A stretch of DNA of 64,000 nt, from contig NZ_KB899377.1 in the NCBI RefSeq assembly GCF_000378185.1, forward strand, positions 310,001 through 374,000. The letters are read 5' to 3'. Shown one piece after another: positions 17,518-27,060 of this stretch; position 1 is the stretch's first letter; the number at the start of each line of letters is the position of its first letter. Origin of the DNA: Salinimonas chungwhensis DSM 16280 (lineage in GTDB: Bacteria > Pseudomonadota > Gammaproteobacteria > Enterobacterales > Alteromonadaceae). The notes under the pieces were generated by a model. That model was not told the DNA's origin. It worked only from the letters and a program-made list of their open reading frames with translations, and did no database searches. Both the position numbers and the translations under genes were made by a program.

Positions 17518-19776
17518 TTATTCTGCGCCGCTGATTATCTGTACCTGAGCGATATCAGTATCGCCTTTAACTGCTTTAAATAAGGCATCCTGTACCAGTG
17601 TACGCATGCCATCGTTCATAGCCTGGGACTTCATCGCTGCAACGCTGGATTCTTTGTAAATAAGCGAACGTAACTCTGGCGTCATACCCAATAGTTCGTG
17701 AACGCCGGTACGTCCGCGGTAGCCGGTACCGCCGCATTCATCACAGCCGGCACCTTTATACAGCATCAAAGGCTCGGGCAAATTAAGCTCATCGATGTGT
17801 TTATCACCGTACTGACGCCGAATAAACGCAATGTCTTCCTGACTGGCAGGATAGGTTTCTTTGCAGTTGCTACAAAGCGTCCGAATCAGGCGCTGAGCCA
17901 GTATACCTACACAGGCATCGGAAAAGTTCACCGGATCCAGGCCTAAATCAAGTAAGCGGGTTATGGTTTCAGGTGCTGAATTGGTATGCAGTGTGGATAA
18001 CACCAGGTGACCCGTCAGGGAAGCTTCAATACCGGCATGGGCGGTTTCTTTGTCCCGCATCTCACCAATCAGAATGATATCCGGATCGGCCCGCAAGAAT
18101 GCTCGCAGCGCGTTGGCAAAGGTAAAGCCAATTTTAGGGCTCACCTGAACCTGCTGTAGTCCGGCCTGGGTAATCTCTACCGGGTCTTCTGCTGTCCAGA
18201 TTTTTTTATCCGGTGAATTCAGATAGCCTAAAACAGCGTGCAGGGTGGTGGTCTTACCGGAACCGGTTGGGCCCACTACCAGCAATATACCATGCGGCTT
18301 TTTGATCATAGTTTCCAGGCGCGCCATGTTGGCCGGAGCGAGGTTCATTTTATCAATTGGCATGGCGCCACCAGAGGCCAGTATACGCATTACTACACCT
18401 TCACCGGCGACAGTAGGAATAGTCGCTACCCTCACTTCAACGGGCTGGCCATTCATACCAAATGTAAGCTTGCCATCCTGAGGGACACGTTTTTCGGCGA
18501 TATTCAGATTGGACATGATTTTGATTCGCGCTATCACTGCGCTATGGTGCCCGCGGGGGATCTGATTCATATCGCGACAGACGCCGTCGATACGCATACG
18601 CACACGGGTGGGGCCGGACTTTTCCGGATCCACGTGAATATCCGACGCATTTAGTCGTTTGGCATCTTGTAAAATGCGGCTGACCAAGCGAACTACTGCT
18701 GGTGCATCGTCCGACAACTCATCCGCTTGTTCATCATTCTCATCAGACGATGAGCCAATTTCATCCAGAATTTCACTCATCTCACCGGGCGCCGCGCCGC
18801 CACTACCTTCACCCAGATACTGAAGAATCTGGGTGGGCAGACCCACCGCAATGTCGTAGGCATCAATCCCCATGGCGCTTTCGATTTCCATGAGCAGGGC
18901 CGCATTGTTGGGTTCCGCCATTAGTACGATGGGATTATCGTGAACGTCGGCTATCACTGCCACTACGTTACGTTTCAGATAAGACAGATTCAGCTTACTG
19001 TCATTTTGATAAAGATGGTATTTGTCGGGTAGATATGGCAGATACGGCACCTGGTAGTGTATTGAAAGTGAATTGCCAATCTGGGCTTCTGACAACCGGG
19101 ATTCGGTCATCAGGCGTTGTACGACATGACGGTGGTCCTGCGAGCTATCAAGTAACTCTTTAAGTGCGCGCTCTTCTATCAATCCCTGGTGCAACAAAGA
19201 GTCGAAAGGGTTGGCTGTACCACCGAGTTCGTAGCGAAATTTCTGGCCCAGAATTTCACAGACTTGTCTGGCCAGATCCAGGTCGGTATCGTCGAATGCG
19301 CCATTTTTTTTATTAATTATTTGCATTACACCCAGCAGCACGCCTGCATTGAGTATAGGCACACACAATATGTTGTGGGTTTTAAAGGAGCTGGACTTAT
19401 CGAACTTATCCGCAAAGCGCAGGCGGGGATGAACACTGCCCAGTTCATTAGTGTCATAGGGATCGCTAATAAGAACAGGTAGCTGTGCCAGGGCAACATA
19501 CCCGGCAATGGATAAGGGGCTGATAGGAACCTTGATTTCCGTGGTTTCCTTGCCGGTTTTAAAACGGGCAACCAAATCCTGATGTTGGCGACGACGCTGA
19601 AAAATACTCATGCGAGATGCATCAAATAACGATAATAGTATTTTTTCCAGTTCAGAATATGCGCCCATTAAGGTTGAGTGGTTACTCAGGGTTGTACTTA
19701 TTTCATCCAGCTTATGCTGGTCACTGTTTATCATCATTACTAATCTGCTAACTGCGCCGTCGTTTTGTCGAATCAT
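17518..19776 (-). CDS. GAF domain-containing GspE/PilB-type secretion ATPase
   Basis: About 752 residues from the ATG at 19776 (CAGG just upstream; a TTG at 19794 is an alternative start). An N-terminal GAF domain (about 25-185) is followed by a GspE/MshE N-terminal domain (about 200-320) and a full type II/IV pilus assembly ATPase. That ATPase has Walker A GPTGSGKTTT, Walker B and Asp box DPDIILIGEMRD, and the His box HLVLSTLHTNSA. It ends with a zinc tetracysteine pair (CSNCKE and CDECGGTGYRGRTGVHE). ATPases of this class drive pilus or secretion filament assembly. No pilin or secretion genes are nearby, so the gene is an orphan and its partner apparatus is unknown. The GAF domain suggests control by a small molecule, which is inference. 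Confidence 0.82.
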   Translation of the reverse strand: MIRQNDGAVSRLVMMINSDQHKLDEISTTLSNHSTLMGAYSELEKILLSLFDASRMSIFQRRRQHQDLVARFKTGKETTEIKVPISPLSIAGYVALAQLPVLISDPYDTNELGSVHPRLRFADKFDKSSSFKTHNILCVPILNAGVLLGVMQIINKKNGAFDDTDLDLARQVCEILGQKFRYELGGTANPFDSLLHQGLIEERALKELLDSSQDHRHVVQRLMTESRLSEAQIGNSLSIHYQVPYLPYLPDKYHLYQNDSKLNLSYLKRNVVAVIADVHDNPIVLMAEPNNAALLMEIESAMGIDAYDIAVGLPTQILQYLGEGSGGAAPGEMSEILDEIGSSSDENDEQADELSDDAPAVVRLVSRILQDAKRLNASDIHVDPEKSGPTRVRMRIDGVCRDMNQIPRGHHSAVIARIKIMSNLNIAEKRVPQDGKLTFGMNGQPVEVRVATIPTVAGEGVVMRILASGGAMPIDKMNLAPANMARLETMIKKPHGILLVVGPTGSGKTTTLHAVLGYLNSPDKKIWTAEDPVEITQAGLQQVQVSPKIGFTFANALRAFLRADPDIILIGEMRDKETAHAGIEASLTGHLVLSTLHTNSAPETITRLLDLGLDPVNFSDACVGILAQRLIRTLCSNCKETYPASQEDIAFIRRQYGDKHIDELNLPEPLMLYKGAGCDECGGTGYRGRTGVHELLGMTPELRSLIYKESSVAAMKSQAMNDGMRTLVQDALFKAVKGDTDIAQVQIISGAE

Positions 19777-20086
19777 TGTACCTGCGTTAAGCAAAGCTCA
19801 GAGCAGGAATTCATTTACTAATAGAATTTGTCAGAATAATCTTCACCTTATACTTATCGGATGAACGCAGCAATCTTTTAGTCGACACTCAGTGCTAATG
19901 TACAGCCGTCTGCGCCACTAGCCGGGCCTCCCACAACCGGGCAAAGAAGCCGTTGGGAAACTGCGTTAAAGGTGCGTTTACTTGGTTTGCATTAGCAATG
20001 CATTTACACAGTGAATAAAAAGGAAGGCCGGGCTTGAACATTATTTGACAAAAACAGCCGCTGTTTACTTTTTCTGCGAATAGGGC
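19777..20086. other. 310-nt stretch upstream of the S10 promoter without a recognisable gene
   Basis: Open frames here (for example on the minus strand at 19895-20140) show no domain, no Shine-Dalgarno and overlap the S10 promoter region, so I treat the stretch as noncoding. It contains a TTGACA at 20045-20050, but no good -10 box follows at the right distance. Confidence 0.35.
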
Positions 20087-20114
20087 TTGCAAATTAGTCT
20101 TATCTATATATAAT
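20087..20114 (+). promoter_or_regulatory. S10 operon promoter
   Basis: TTGCAA (20087-20092) and TATAAT (20109-20114) are separated by 16 nt, a near-consensus sigma-70 promoter. A GCGCGCC discriminator follows, the G+C-rich type expected of growth-rate and ppGpp control. Transcription should start near 20121, giving a leader of about 230 nt before rpsJ. Confidence 0.7.
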
Positions 20115-20120
20115 GCGCGC

Positions 20121-20662
<542 letters not shown>

Positions 20663-20680
20663 CAAGAGAGGGTTATAACA

Positions 20681-21319
20681 ATGGCGATTGGTCTAGTCGG
20701 TCGTAAAGTGGGTATGACTCGCATCTTCACTGAAGATGGCACATCTATCCCTGTGACTGTTATTGAAGCGACCCCAAACCGAGTTACTCAGTTACGCACT
20801 GATGATACTGACGGTTATCGCGCTCTTCAGGTTACTGCTGGAACCAAGAAAGCGAACCGCATCAACAAAGCTGAAGCAGGTCAATTTGCTAAAGCAGGTG
20901 TTGACGCCGGTCGCGGTTTCTGGGAATTCCGCCTGGGAGACAACGAAGGTGACGATATTGAAGTGGGCAGTGAAATCACTGTTGAAATCTTCAACGACAC
21001 TAAAAAAATTGATGTAACAGGTACATCTAAAGGTAAAGGTTTTGCCGGTGCTATCAAACGTTGGAACTTTAGTTCACAACGTATGACACACGGTAACTCT
21101 TTGTCGCACCGTGCTCCTGGTTCAATTGGTCAAAACCAATCACCAGGTAAAGTTTTCAAAGGTAAGAAAATGGCTGGTCAGCTTGGTAACAAGCAAGTGA
21201 CTACGCAATCTTTGGAAGTTGTACGTGTTGACCTGGAAAATAACCTGTTACTGGTTAAAGGTGCCGTACCTGGCGCAACTGGCAGCGACGTTATCGTCAA
21301 GCCAGCTGTTAAAGCGTAA
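20681..21319 (+). CDS. rplC: 50S ribosomal protein L3
   Basis: A 212-residue L3 beginning [18 protein letters not shown], with the extension [20 protein letters not shown] that reaches toward the peptidyl transferase centre; the glutamine of GSIGQ is the residue methylated by PrmB in enterobacteria. It is an early-assembling 50S protein. Spacing of 18 nt on both sides and the Shine-Dalgarno AGAGGG fit one operon. Confidence 0.97.
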   Translation: MAIGLVGRKVGMTRIFTEDGTSIPVTVIEATPNRVTQLRTDDTDGYRALQVTAGTKKANRINKAEAGQFAKAGVDAGRGFWEFRLGDNEGDDIEVGSEITVEIFNDTKKIDVTGTSKGKGFAGAIKRWNFSSQRMTHGNSLSHRAPGSIGQNQSPGKVFKGKKMAGQLGNKQVTTQSLEVVRVDLENNLLLVKGAVPGATGSDVIVKPAVKA

Positions 21320-21337
21320 CGTCTGGGGAGTGAACTG

Positions 21338-21943
21338 ATGGAATTAACATTGAAAGACGCGCAAAGCGCTCTTGAAGTATCCGAAGCGACCTTTGGACGT
21401 GAATTCAACGAATCTCTGGTACACCAGGTCGTTGTAGCTTACGGTGCAGGCGCTCGTCAGGGTACAAAAGCGCAAAAAACTCGCGCTGAAGTTCGTGGTG
21501 GCGGTAAGAAGCCATGGCGTCAAAAAGGTACTGGCCGTGCACGTGCCGGTACAATCCGCAGCCCAATTTGGGTTGGTGGTGGCCGCGCATTCGCTGCAAA
21601 GCCTCGTGACCATGAGCAAAAAGTTAACAAGAAAATGTACCGCGGTGCGATCAGAAGCATCTTGTCTGAACTGGTACGTCAGGACCGTTTGGTTGTGGTT
21701 GAAAAGTTCGGTGTAGACGCACCTAAGACAAAAGATCTTGTTGGCAAACTTAACGATCTGGAATTGAACGACGTTCTGATCGTGACTGCAGAAGTAGAAG
21801 AAAATCTGTTTCTTGCGGCACGTAACCTGTATAAGGTTGACGTTCGTGACGTAGCTGGTATCGACCCTGTAAGCCTGATTGCATTTGAAAAAGTGCTAAT
21901 CACTGCTGATGCAGTTAAACAGCTTGAGGAGGCGTTAGTATGA
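21338..21943 (+). CDS. rplD: 50S ribosomal protein L4, probable autoregulator of the operon
   Basis: A 201-residue L4. The loop [21 protein letters not shown] is split here as [15 protein letters not shown]; it lines the exit tunnel. In E. coli free L4 represses the whole S10 operon by binding its leader, which fits the hairpins before rpsJ. The stop overlaps the rplW start (ATGA). Confidence 0.97.
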   Translation: MELTLKDAQSALEVSEATFGREFNESLVHQVVVAYGAGARQGTKAQKTRAEVRGGGKKPWRQKGTGRARAGTIRSPIWVGGGRAFAAKPRDHEQKVNKKMYRGAIRSILSELVRQDRLVVVEKFGVDAPKTKDLVGKLNDLELNDVLIVTAEVEENLFLAARNLYKVDVRDVAGIDPVSLIAFEKVLITADAVKQLEEALV

Positions 21944-22239
21944 ATGAAGAACGTCTACTGAAGGTGCTTAAAGCACCTCACGTTTCAGAGAAGTCAACAC
22001 TGGCTGCTGAAACCGGCAACACTGTTGTATTTAAAGTAGCGAAAGACGCAACTAAAGCTGAAGTAAGAGCAGCCGTTGAAAAGCTGTTTGAAGTTGAAGT
22101 TGAAGGTGTTCGCACTGTGAACGTTAAAGGTAAGACTAAGCGTCACGGTATGTCTTTCGGTAAACGCAGCGACTGGAAAAAAGCGTATGTTTCGCTTAAA
22201 GAAGGTCAGGACATCGACTTTGTCGGTGGCGCTGAGTAA
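21940..22239 (+). CDS. rplW: 50S ribosomal protein L23
   Basis: A 99-residue L23 ([18 protein letters not shown], then [20 protein letters not shown]). It sits at the tunnel exit, where trigger factor and the signal recognition particle dock. The start overlaps the L4 stop by 4 nt, implying coupled translation and equal synthesis. Confidence 0.96.
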   Translation: MNEERLLKVLKAPHVSEKSTLAAETGNTVVFKVAKDATKAEVRAAVEKLFEVEVEGVRTVNVKGKTKRHGMSFGKRSDWKKAYVSLKEGQDIDFVGGAE

Positions 22240-22253
22240 GAAGGGGATTAGAA

Positions 22254-23078
22254 ATGCCATTAATGAAAGCTAAGCCAACTTCTGCCGGTCGTCGTCACGT
22301 TGTTAAAGTAATTAACCACGACCTGCATAAGGGTGCGCCTTACGCACCTTTGCTGGAAAAAAACAGCAAGAATGGCGGTCGTAATAACAACGGTCGTATT
22401 ACTGTACGTCACGTTGGTGGTGGTCATAAGCATCACTACCGTCTGATTGATTTCAAACGCAATAAAGATGGCATTCCAGCCACTGTAGAGCGTCTGGAAT
22501 ACGATCCTAACCGTTCCGCAAACATTGCTTTGGTTTTGTATGCAGACGGTGAGCGTCGTTACATGCTGGCTCCTAAAGGAATTAAAGCTGGTGACCAGGT
22601 TCAATCTGGCACACAGTCACCGATTAAAGCTGGTAATGCTATGCCTATGCGTAACATGCCGGTAGGTTCAGTTGTACACGCTATCGAGATGAAGCCTGGT
22701 AAAGGTGCACAGATTGCACGTTCTGCCGGCGCTTACGCTCAGATCCTGGCTCGTGAAGGTAACTATGTTACTTTGCGTCTGCGTTCTGGCGAAATGCGTA
22801 AGGTATTGTCTGATTGCCGCGCCACAATTGGCGAAGTTGGCAATGCAGAGCATATGCTACGTTCTCTGGGTAAAGCCGGTGCAACGCGCTGGCGCGGTGT
22901 CCGTCCTACTGTTCGTGGTGTTGCCATGAACCCGGTAGACCACCCACACGGTGGTGGTGAAGGACGTACTTCCGGTGGCCGTCACCCAGTATCACCTTGG
23001 GGTACTCCTACTAAAGGTAAGAAGACCCGAAGCAACAAGCGTACTGATAAACTTATCGTACGTCGTCGTAACAAGTAA
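22254..23078 (+). CDS. rplB: 50S ribosomal protein L2
   Basis: A 274-residue L2 with the family hallmarks [18 protein letters not shown], the GEVGNAEHM segment and the conserved [13 protein letters not shown] containing the histidine close to the peptidyl transferase centre. It is required for subunit joining. It starts 14 nt after rplW with Shine-Dalgarno AGGGGA. Confidence 0.97.
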   Translation: MPLMKAKPTSAGRRHVVKVINHDLHKGAPYAPLLEKNSKNGGRNNNGRITVRHVGGGHKHHYRLIDFKRNKDGIPATVERLEYDPNRSANIALVLYADGERRYMLAPKGIKAGDQVQSGTQSPIKAGNAMPMRNMPVGSVVHAIEMKPGKGAQIARSAGAYAQILAREGNYVTLRLRSGEMRKVLSDCRATIGEVGNAEHMLRSLGKAGATRWRGVRPTVRGVAMNPVDHPHGGGEGRTSGGRHPVSPWGTPTKGKKTRSNKRTDKLIVRRRNK

Positions 23079-23093
23079 AAGCGAGGATTCACC

Positions 23094-23369
23094 ATGCCAC
23101 GTTCTCTCAAGAAAGGTCCATTTATTGACCTTCACTTGCTGAAGAAGGTAGAGGCTGCAGTGGAAAAGAACGAGCGTAAACCAATTAAAACCTGGTCACG
23201 CCGTTCCATGATCATCCCAGATATGATTGGGTTGACCATTGCGGTCCATAACGGTCGCCAACATGTACCTGTCATTATTAGTGACGAAATGGTCGGCCAT
23301 AAGTTGGGCGAATTCGCGCCAACGCGTACTTACCGCGGTCATATCGCGGATAAGAAAAGCAAACGTTAA
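23094..23369 (+). CDS. rpsS: 30S ribosomal protein S19
   Basis: A 91-residue S19, standard length, with [19 protein letters not shown] at the start and [19 protein letters not shown] in the core. It lies in the 30S head near the decoding site and contacts S13, completing the head-to-50S bridge. Spacing is 15 nt from rplB and 11 nt to rplV. Confidence 0.97.
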   Translation: MPRSLKKGPFIDLHLLKKVEAAVEKNERKPIKTWSRRSMIIPDMIGLTIAVHNGRQHVPVIISDEMVGHKLGEFAPTRTYRGHIADKKSKR

Positions 23370-23380
23370 GGGGTAGGAAA

Positions 23381-23713
23381 ATGGAAGCATTAGCTAAACA
23401 TCGTTTTGCCCGCACGTCGGCTCAAAAAGCACGCTTGGTTGCGGATCAGGTTCGCGGAATGCACGTTGAGAAAGCTCTTGAGCTTTTGACGTACAGCTCT
23501 AAGAAGAGCGCAGGATTAGTTAAGAAAGTACTTGAGTCTGCTATTGCAAATGCTGAGCATAATGACGGTGCCGATATTGACGAGCTGCGTATCGCTAAGA
23601 TCTTCGTTGACGAAGGTCCAACAATGAAGCGTATCAAGCCACGTGCTAAAGGCCGTGCAGACCGTATCTTTAAGCGTAGCAGTCACATCACTGTGGTTGT
23701 AGCGGATAACTAG
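23381..23713 (+). CDS. rplV: 50S ribosomal protein L22
   Basis: A 110-residue L22 ([20 protein letters not shown]-terminal [19 protein letters not shown]). Its beta hairpin lines the exit tunnel opposite L4; the hairpin sequence is intact, so no macrolide-resistance deletion is present. Confidence 0.96.
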   Translation: MEALAKHRFARTSAQKARLVADQVRGMHVEKALELLTYSSKKSAGLVKKVLESAIANAEHNDGADIDELRIAKIFVDEGPTMKRIKPRAKGRADRIFKRSSHITVVVADN

Positions 23714-23722
23714 GAGTAGATA

Positions 23723-24424
23723 ATGGGACAGAAGGTACATCCTACAGGTATACGCCTGGGTATCAGCAAACCATGGATTTCTACCTGGTACGCTAATACT
23801 TCAGACTATGCGGATAATCTGTACAACGATCATCAGGTACGTCAGTACCTGACAAAGAAACTGAAAAACGCTTCTCTTTCTAAAATTGTTATCGAGCGCC
23901 CGGCGAAGAGTGTACGTGTGACTATTCACACAGCACGCCCAGGTGTTGTTATCGGTAAGAAAGGCGAAGACGTAGAAAAGCTGCGTAACCACGTATCTAA
24001 GCTGGCCGGTGTGCCTGCTCAGATCAATATTGCTGAAGTACGCAAGCCAGAGCTAGATGGTCAGCTAGTTGCTGATAGCATCTCTAGTCAGCTTGAGCGC
24101 CGTGTTATGTTCCGTCGTGCGATGAAGCGCGCGGTACAAAATGCAATGCGCCTTGGTGCTAAAGGTATCAAAGTAGAAGTTAGTGGCCGTCTGGGCGGTG
24201 CAGAGATCGCACGTACAGAATGGTACCGCGAAGGTCGCGTTCCGCTGCACACATTCCGTGCAGACATCGATTATGCGACATCAGAAGCGTCTACTACTTA
24301 CGGTATCATCGGCGTGAAAGTATGGATCTTCAAAGGTGAAGTTTTGGGCGGATTGCCTACAAACCATGAGCAGCCACCTGCTCAACCTAAGAAGAAAGGC
24401 CGCAGCGCTAAGCGAGAGGGCTAA
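23723..24424 (+). CDS. rpsC: 30S ribosomal protein S3
   Basis: A 233-residue S3. The KH domain signature [14 protein letters not shown] is clear, as is the second-domain motif [21 protein letters not shown]3 sits at the mRNA entry and helps unwind mRNA. The lysine-rich C-terminal tail ([13 protein letters not shown]) is typical. rplP begins 2 nt after the stop. Confidence 0.97.
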   Translation: MGQKVHPTGIRLGISKPWISTWYANTSDYADNLYNDHQVRQYLTKKLKNASLSKIVIERPAKSVRVTIHTARPGVVIGKKGEDVEKLRNHVSKLAGVPAQINIAEVRKPELDGQLVADSISSQLERRVMFRRAMKRAVQNAMRLGAKGIKVEVSGRLGGAEIARTEWYREGRVPLHTFRADIDYATSEASTTYGIIGVKVWIFKGEVLGGLPTNHEQPPAQPKKKGRSAKREG

Positions 24425-24426
24425 TC

Positions 24427-24840
24427 ATGTTACAACCTAAGCGTACGAAATTTCGTAAACAGCATAAAGGTCGTAACCGTGGTCTTGCTGTTGCAGGTAG
24501 CAAAGTAAGCTTCGGTACATATGGCCTGAAAGCAACTGGTCGTGGTCGTATGACTGCGCGCCAAATCGAAGCAGCGCGTCGTGCTATGACTCGTCACGTT
24601 AAGCGTCAGGGTAAAATCTGGATTCGGGTTTTTCCTGATAAACCAATTACTGAGAAGCCGCTAGAGGTTCGTCAAGGTAAAGGTAAAGGTAACGTTGAGT
24701 ACTGGGTATGCCAAATTCAACCTGGCCGTGTTCTGTATGAGATGGAAGGTGTTCCTGAGTCTCTGGCACGTGAGGCGTTTGAACTGGCAGCGGCAAAACT
24801 GCCATTTAAAACAACCTTTGTAACTCGGACGGTGATGTAA
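24427..24840 (+). CDS. rplP: 50S ribosomal protein L16
   Basis: A 137-residue L16 ([18 protein letters not shown] at the start; the [18 protein letters not shown] segment near residues 80-97). It positions A-site tRNA and carries the arginine hydroxylated by RoxA in E. coli. Its stop shares one base with the rpmC start. Confidence 0.97.
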   Translation: MLQPKRTKFRKQHKGRNRGLAVAGSKVSFGTYGLKATGRGRMTARQIEAARRAMTRHVKRQGKIWIRVFPDKPITEKPLEVRQGKGKGNVEYWVCQIQPGRVLYEMEGVPESLAREAFELAAAKLPFKTTFVTRTVM

Positions 24841-25031
24841 TGAAAGCGACTGAACTGAGAGAGAAAAGCGTAGAAGAGCTGAATGCAGAGTTATTGAACC
24901 TGCTACGCGAACAGTTCAACCTGCGCATGCAGCACACAACCGGTCAGCTTGAAAAATCTGATCAGTTGAAAAAAGTGCGTCGTAACATCGCGCGTGTTAA
25001 AACCATTCTGACTCAAAAGGCTGATGCGTAA
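24840..25031 (+). CDS. rpmC: 50S ribosomal protein L29
   Basis: A 63-residue all-helical protein with [20 protein letters not shown] and [12 protein letters not shown], standard for L29. It sits beside L23 at the tunnel exit. It overlaps both neighbours by one base, so translation of rplP, rpmC and rpsQ is likely coupled. Confidence 0.96.
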   Translation: MKATELREKSVEELNAELLNLLREQFNLRMQHTTGQLEKSDQLKKVRRNIARVKTILTQKADA

Positions 25032-25288
25032 TGACTGAGCAAAAAATTCGTACAGTACAAGGTCGTGTGGTTAGCAACAAGATGGATAAAACTATCACTG
25101 TTGTTGTTGAACGGTTCGTTAAGCATCCTATCTATGGGAAGTTCATGAAGCGTTCTACTAAACTTCACGCCCATGATGAAGACAACACTGCCAATGAAGG
25201 CGATACCGTGACTATTCGCGAGTGTCGTCCTCTGTCCAAGAACAAAACCTGGACGTTGGTTAGCGTTGTAGAAAAAGCGGGCGTTTAA
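25031..25288 (+). CDS. rpsQ: 30S ribosomal protein S17
   Basis: An 85-residue S17 with the OB-fold motifs [19 protein letters not shown] and [18 protein letters not shown]. It is a primary 16S rRNA binder in the 30S body. It is the last gene of the operon: a strong terminator follows 28 nt later and rplN of the spc operon is absent. Confidence 0.97.
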   Translation: MTEQKIRTVQGRVVSNKMDKTITVVVERFVKHPIYGKFMKRSTKLHAHDEDNTANEGDTVTIRECRPLSKNKTWTLVSVVEKAGV

Positions 25289-25316
25289 TCGCGCTGCTTT
25301 TGCAGAAACTAAAAAA

Positions 25317-25340
25317 GCCGCTCTCAGGAGCGGCTTTTTT
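25317..25340 (+). terminator. Rho-independent terminator of the S10 operon
   Basis: GCCGCTC-TCAG-GAGCGGC, a perfect 7-bp stem, is flanked by six A on the left and six T on the right, so it can stop transcription in both directions. It separates the S10 genes from waaA. Confidence 0.9.
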
Positions 25341-25492
25341 GTGTCTGTTAGACTGGCACACTACCGTTGCTGCTCAAGGTACTCTGGCAAGACACGCAAA
25401 AAGAAATCTTATCTGTATAATACATATTAACTGCTATGTCCCACTATCAGGTTGCCCTTATCGCCTTGGGTCAACGTAAACAGGAGTGAACC

Positions 25493-26803
25493 GTGGAACA
25501 ACACCGTTATCAAGAAACTGTTGCACAAACAGCACTACGATGGCTGTATAGCATCCTGCTGGTGTTGGCGGCGCCACTTGCTTACCTCAGTCTATTAAAA
25601 CGAGGTGTCCGCAAACAGCGCCATGATAGTCGCCACTTCTTGTCGCGGTTTGGTTGCGTTGCCAGACCTGAGCAAACCGGCGGCTATTTTTTTCATTGTG
25701 TGTCTGTAGGTGAGGTTGTCGCCGCGTCCTGTCTGATTCGCCAGATCATGCAGCATGAGCCAACAGCTGCAATTAGTATCAGCACGACCACGCCCACAGG
25801 CTCAGCTCGGGTGCGCGCCATTTTTGGCAAAACAGTGCACCACTTTTATTTACCCTTTGATTTTCCATTTTCCATGCGCTGGATGCTGTCGCGTATTCGT
25901 CCCAAAGCGGTATGCATCACGGAAGTAGAGTTATGGCCTAATCTTATTCATGCCTGCTGGAAAAAGCAGATTCCTGTAATGGTTGTGAATGCACGTATGA
26001 CTGATCGCTCTGCTAAGCGTTATGGGAAACTGCGCGGGCTGTTTTTGCCTATGCTGAAAAAATTATCCTGTGTATGTGCACAAGGGATGCGTGATTATAA
26101 TAACTATCTGCATCTGGGAATGCCTGAAGGAAATCTGGTTCTGACCAACAATATAAAGTTCGATCAGGCAGTATCACTGGGCGATGAACTGAACGCTGAG
26201 TTCAATAATCTTGATCGTTCCACCCGGTTTATAATTGTAGCCGGAAGCACTCACGCACCTGAAGAGCAAACTTTGATTGCTGCTATTGACCAGTTGCAGC
26301 CCGGTCCGAGCACTGGCAGTCCGCTTCTCTTTCTGGTGCCCCGGCATCCTGAACGTTTTGATGAGGTTGCCGATCTTCTGGCCAGCAAACATAAGCGTTT
26401 TGTTCGCACGTCTACTAACGAGGCCTGTGATGATGAAACCGAGGTTGTGCTGTTGGATGAAATGGGCCGCCTGAATGAAGCTTACAGCTGCGCGAATGTT
26501 GCCTTTGTAGGTGGGTCGCTGGCAGACCGTGGCGGCCATAATGCGCTTGAGCCAGCCGCTTTTGGCATACCTATCATGATGGGGCCACACACTTACAATA
26601 ATCCGGTTATTTGTGAGTATTTAGAAAGTAGCGGCGCTTTGCATGTAGTAGGCAATACGGCGGAGATCACACGTTGTATTCAACGGTGGATTGACAGGCC
26701 TGCGGAAGCATCAGAGGCCGGACAGGCCGCAAAGCAGGTCCTTGCTGAAAACAGCGGCGCGTTGGATAAGACATTATATTGTCTGCAAAAAATTACTAAC
26801 TGA
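25493..26803 (+). CDS. waaA: 3-deoxy-D-manno-octulosonic acid (Kdo) transferase
   Basis: A GT30 family enzyme of 436 residues. It starts at GTG 25493 with AGGAG 6 nt upstream. An N-terminal membrane anchor (about residues 12-32) precedes two Rossmann domains. Visible motifs are HCVSVGEVVAA with the catalytic glutamate (about residue 72), ISTTTPTGSARV, ITEVELWPNL, VAGSTHAPEE and the C-terminal CMP-Kdo binding GHNALEPAAFGIPIMMGPH. It adds Kdo sugars to lipid IVA at the inner membrane, an essential step of lipopolysaccharide synthesis. Its position next to the S10 operon looks accidental. Confidence 0.94.
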   Translation: MEQHRYQETVAQTALRWLYSILLVLAAPLAYLSLLKRGVRKQRHDSRHFLSRFGCVARPEQTGGYFFHCVSVGEVVAASCLIRQIMQHEPTAAISISTTTPTGSARVRAIFGKTVHHFYLPFDFPFSMRWMLSRIRPKAVCITEVELWPNLIHACWKKQIPVMVVNARMTDRSAKRYGKLRGLFLPMLKKLSCVCAQGMRDYNNYLHLGMPEGNLVLTNNIKFDQAVSLGDELNAEFNNLDRSTRFIIVAGSTHAPEEQTLIAAIDQLQPGPSTGSPLLFLVPRHPERFDEVADLLASKHKRFVRTSTNEACDDETEVVLLDEMGRLNEAYSCANVAFVGGSLADRGGHNALEPAAFGIPIMMGPHTYNNPVICEYLESSGALHVVGNTAEITRCIQRWIDRPAEASEAGQAAKQVLAENSGALDKTLYCLQKITN

Positions 26804-26821
26804 TTGTAAAGTGAACCCAGC

Positions 26822-26853
26822 ATTGGTGCACTGGTAAGACATGTTGCACCAAT
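26822..26853 (+). repeat. Perfect 9-bp inverted repeat after waaA
   Basis: ATTGGTGCA (26822-26830) and TGCACCAAT (26845-26853) pair around a 14-nt loop, 18 nt after the waaA stop. The following bases (ACTTTACTACT) are only weakly U-rich, so it may be a poor terminator or a 3' stabilising hairpin. Confidence 0.5.
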
Positions 26854-26916
26854 ACTTTACTACTGGCCAGAGTGGTTATAAACAAAAATTTACAATAATT
26901 ATATAAAACAATGATT

Positions 26917-27060
26917 TATAATCTTGGCTTGTTGTTTGCAAAATATTAGCCGTGGAATAGAGCAGGTAAAAAAATAACCATTCTGTTTTTCTTAATAAAA
27001 CGCCGCCTTTCCATACCTCCAGGGAGACGCACCCTGTCACAAGACAGGGTGCATTTTTTT
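26917..27060 (+). ncRNA. Candidate small RNA between waaA and the antiporter gene
   Basis: A consensus -10 TATAAT at 26917-26922 is followed by about 105 nt of noncoding DNA and then a very strong terminator (10-bp perfect stem at 27029-27052 plus seven T). waaA already ended 225 nt earlier, so an independent short transcript of about 130 nt is plausible. No good -35 box is seen (TTTACA is 22 nt away) and no known RNA family was recognised. It could instead be a long 3' untranslated region of waaA. Confidence 0.3.
27029..27060 (+). terminator. Strong rho-independent terminator
   Basis: GCACCCTGTC-ACAA-GACAGGGTGC forms a perfect 10-bp stem followed by A and seven T on the plus strand. It ends waaA or a small RNA. 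The T run touches the stop codon of the convergent antiporter gene at 27059. Confidence 0.9.
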
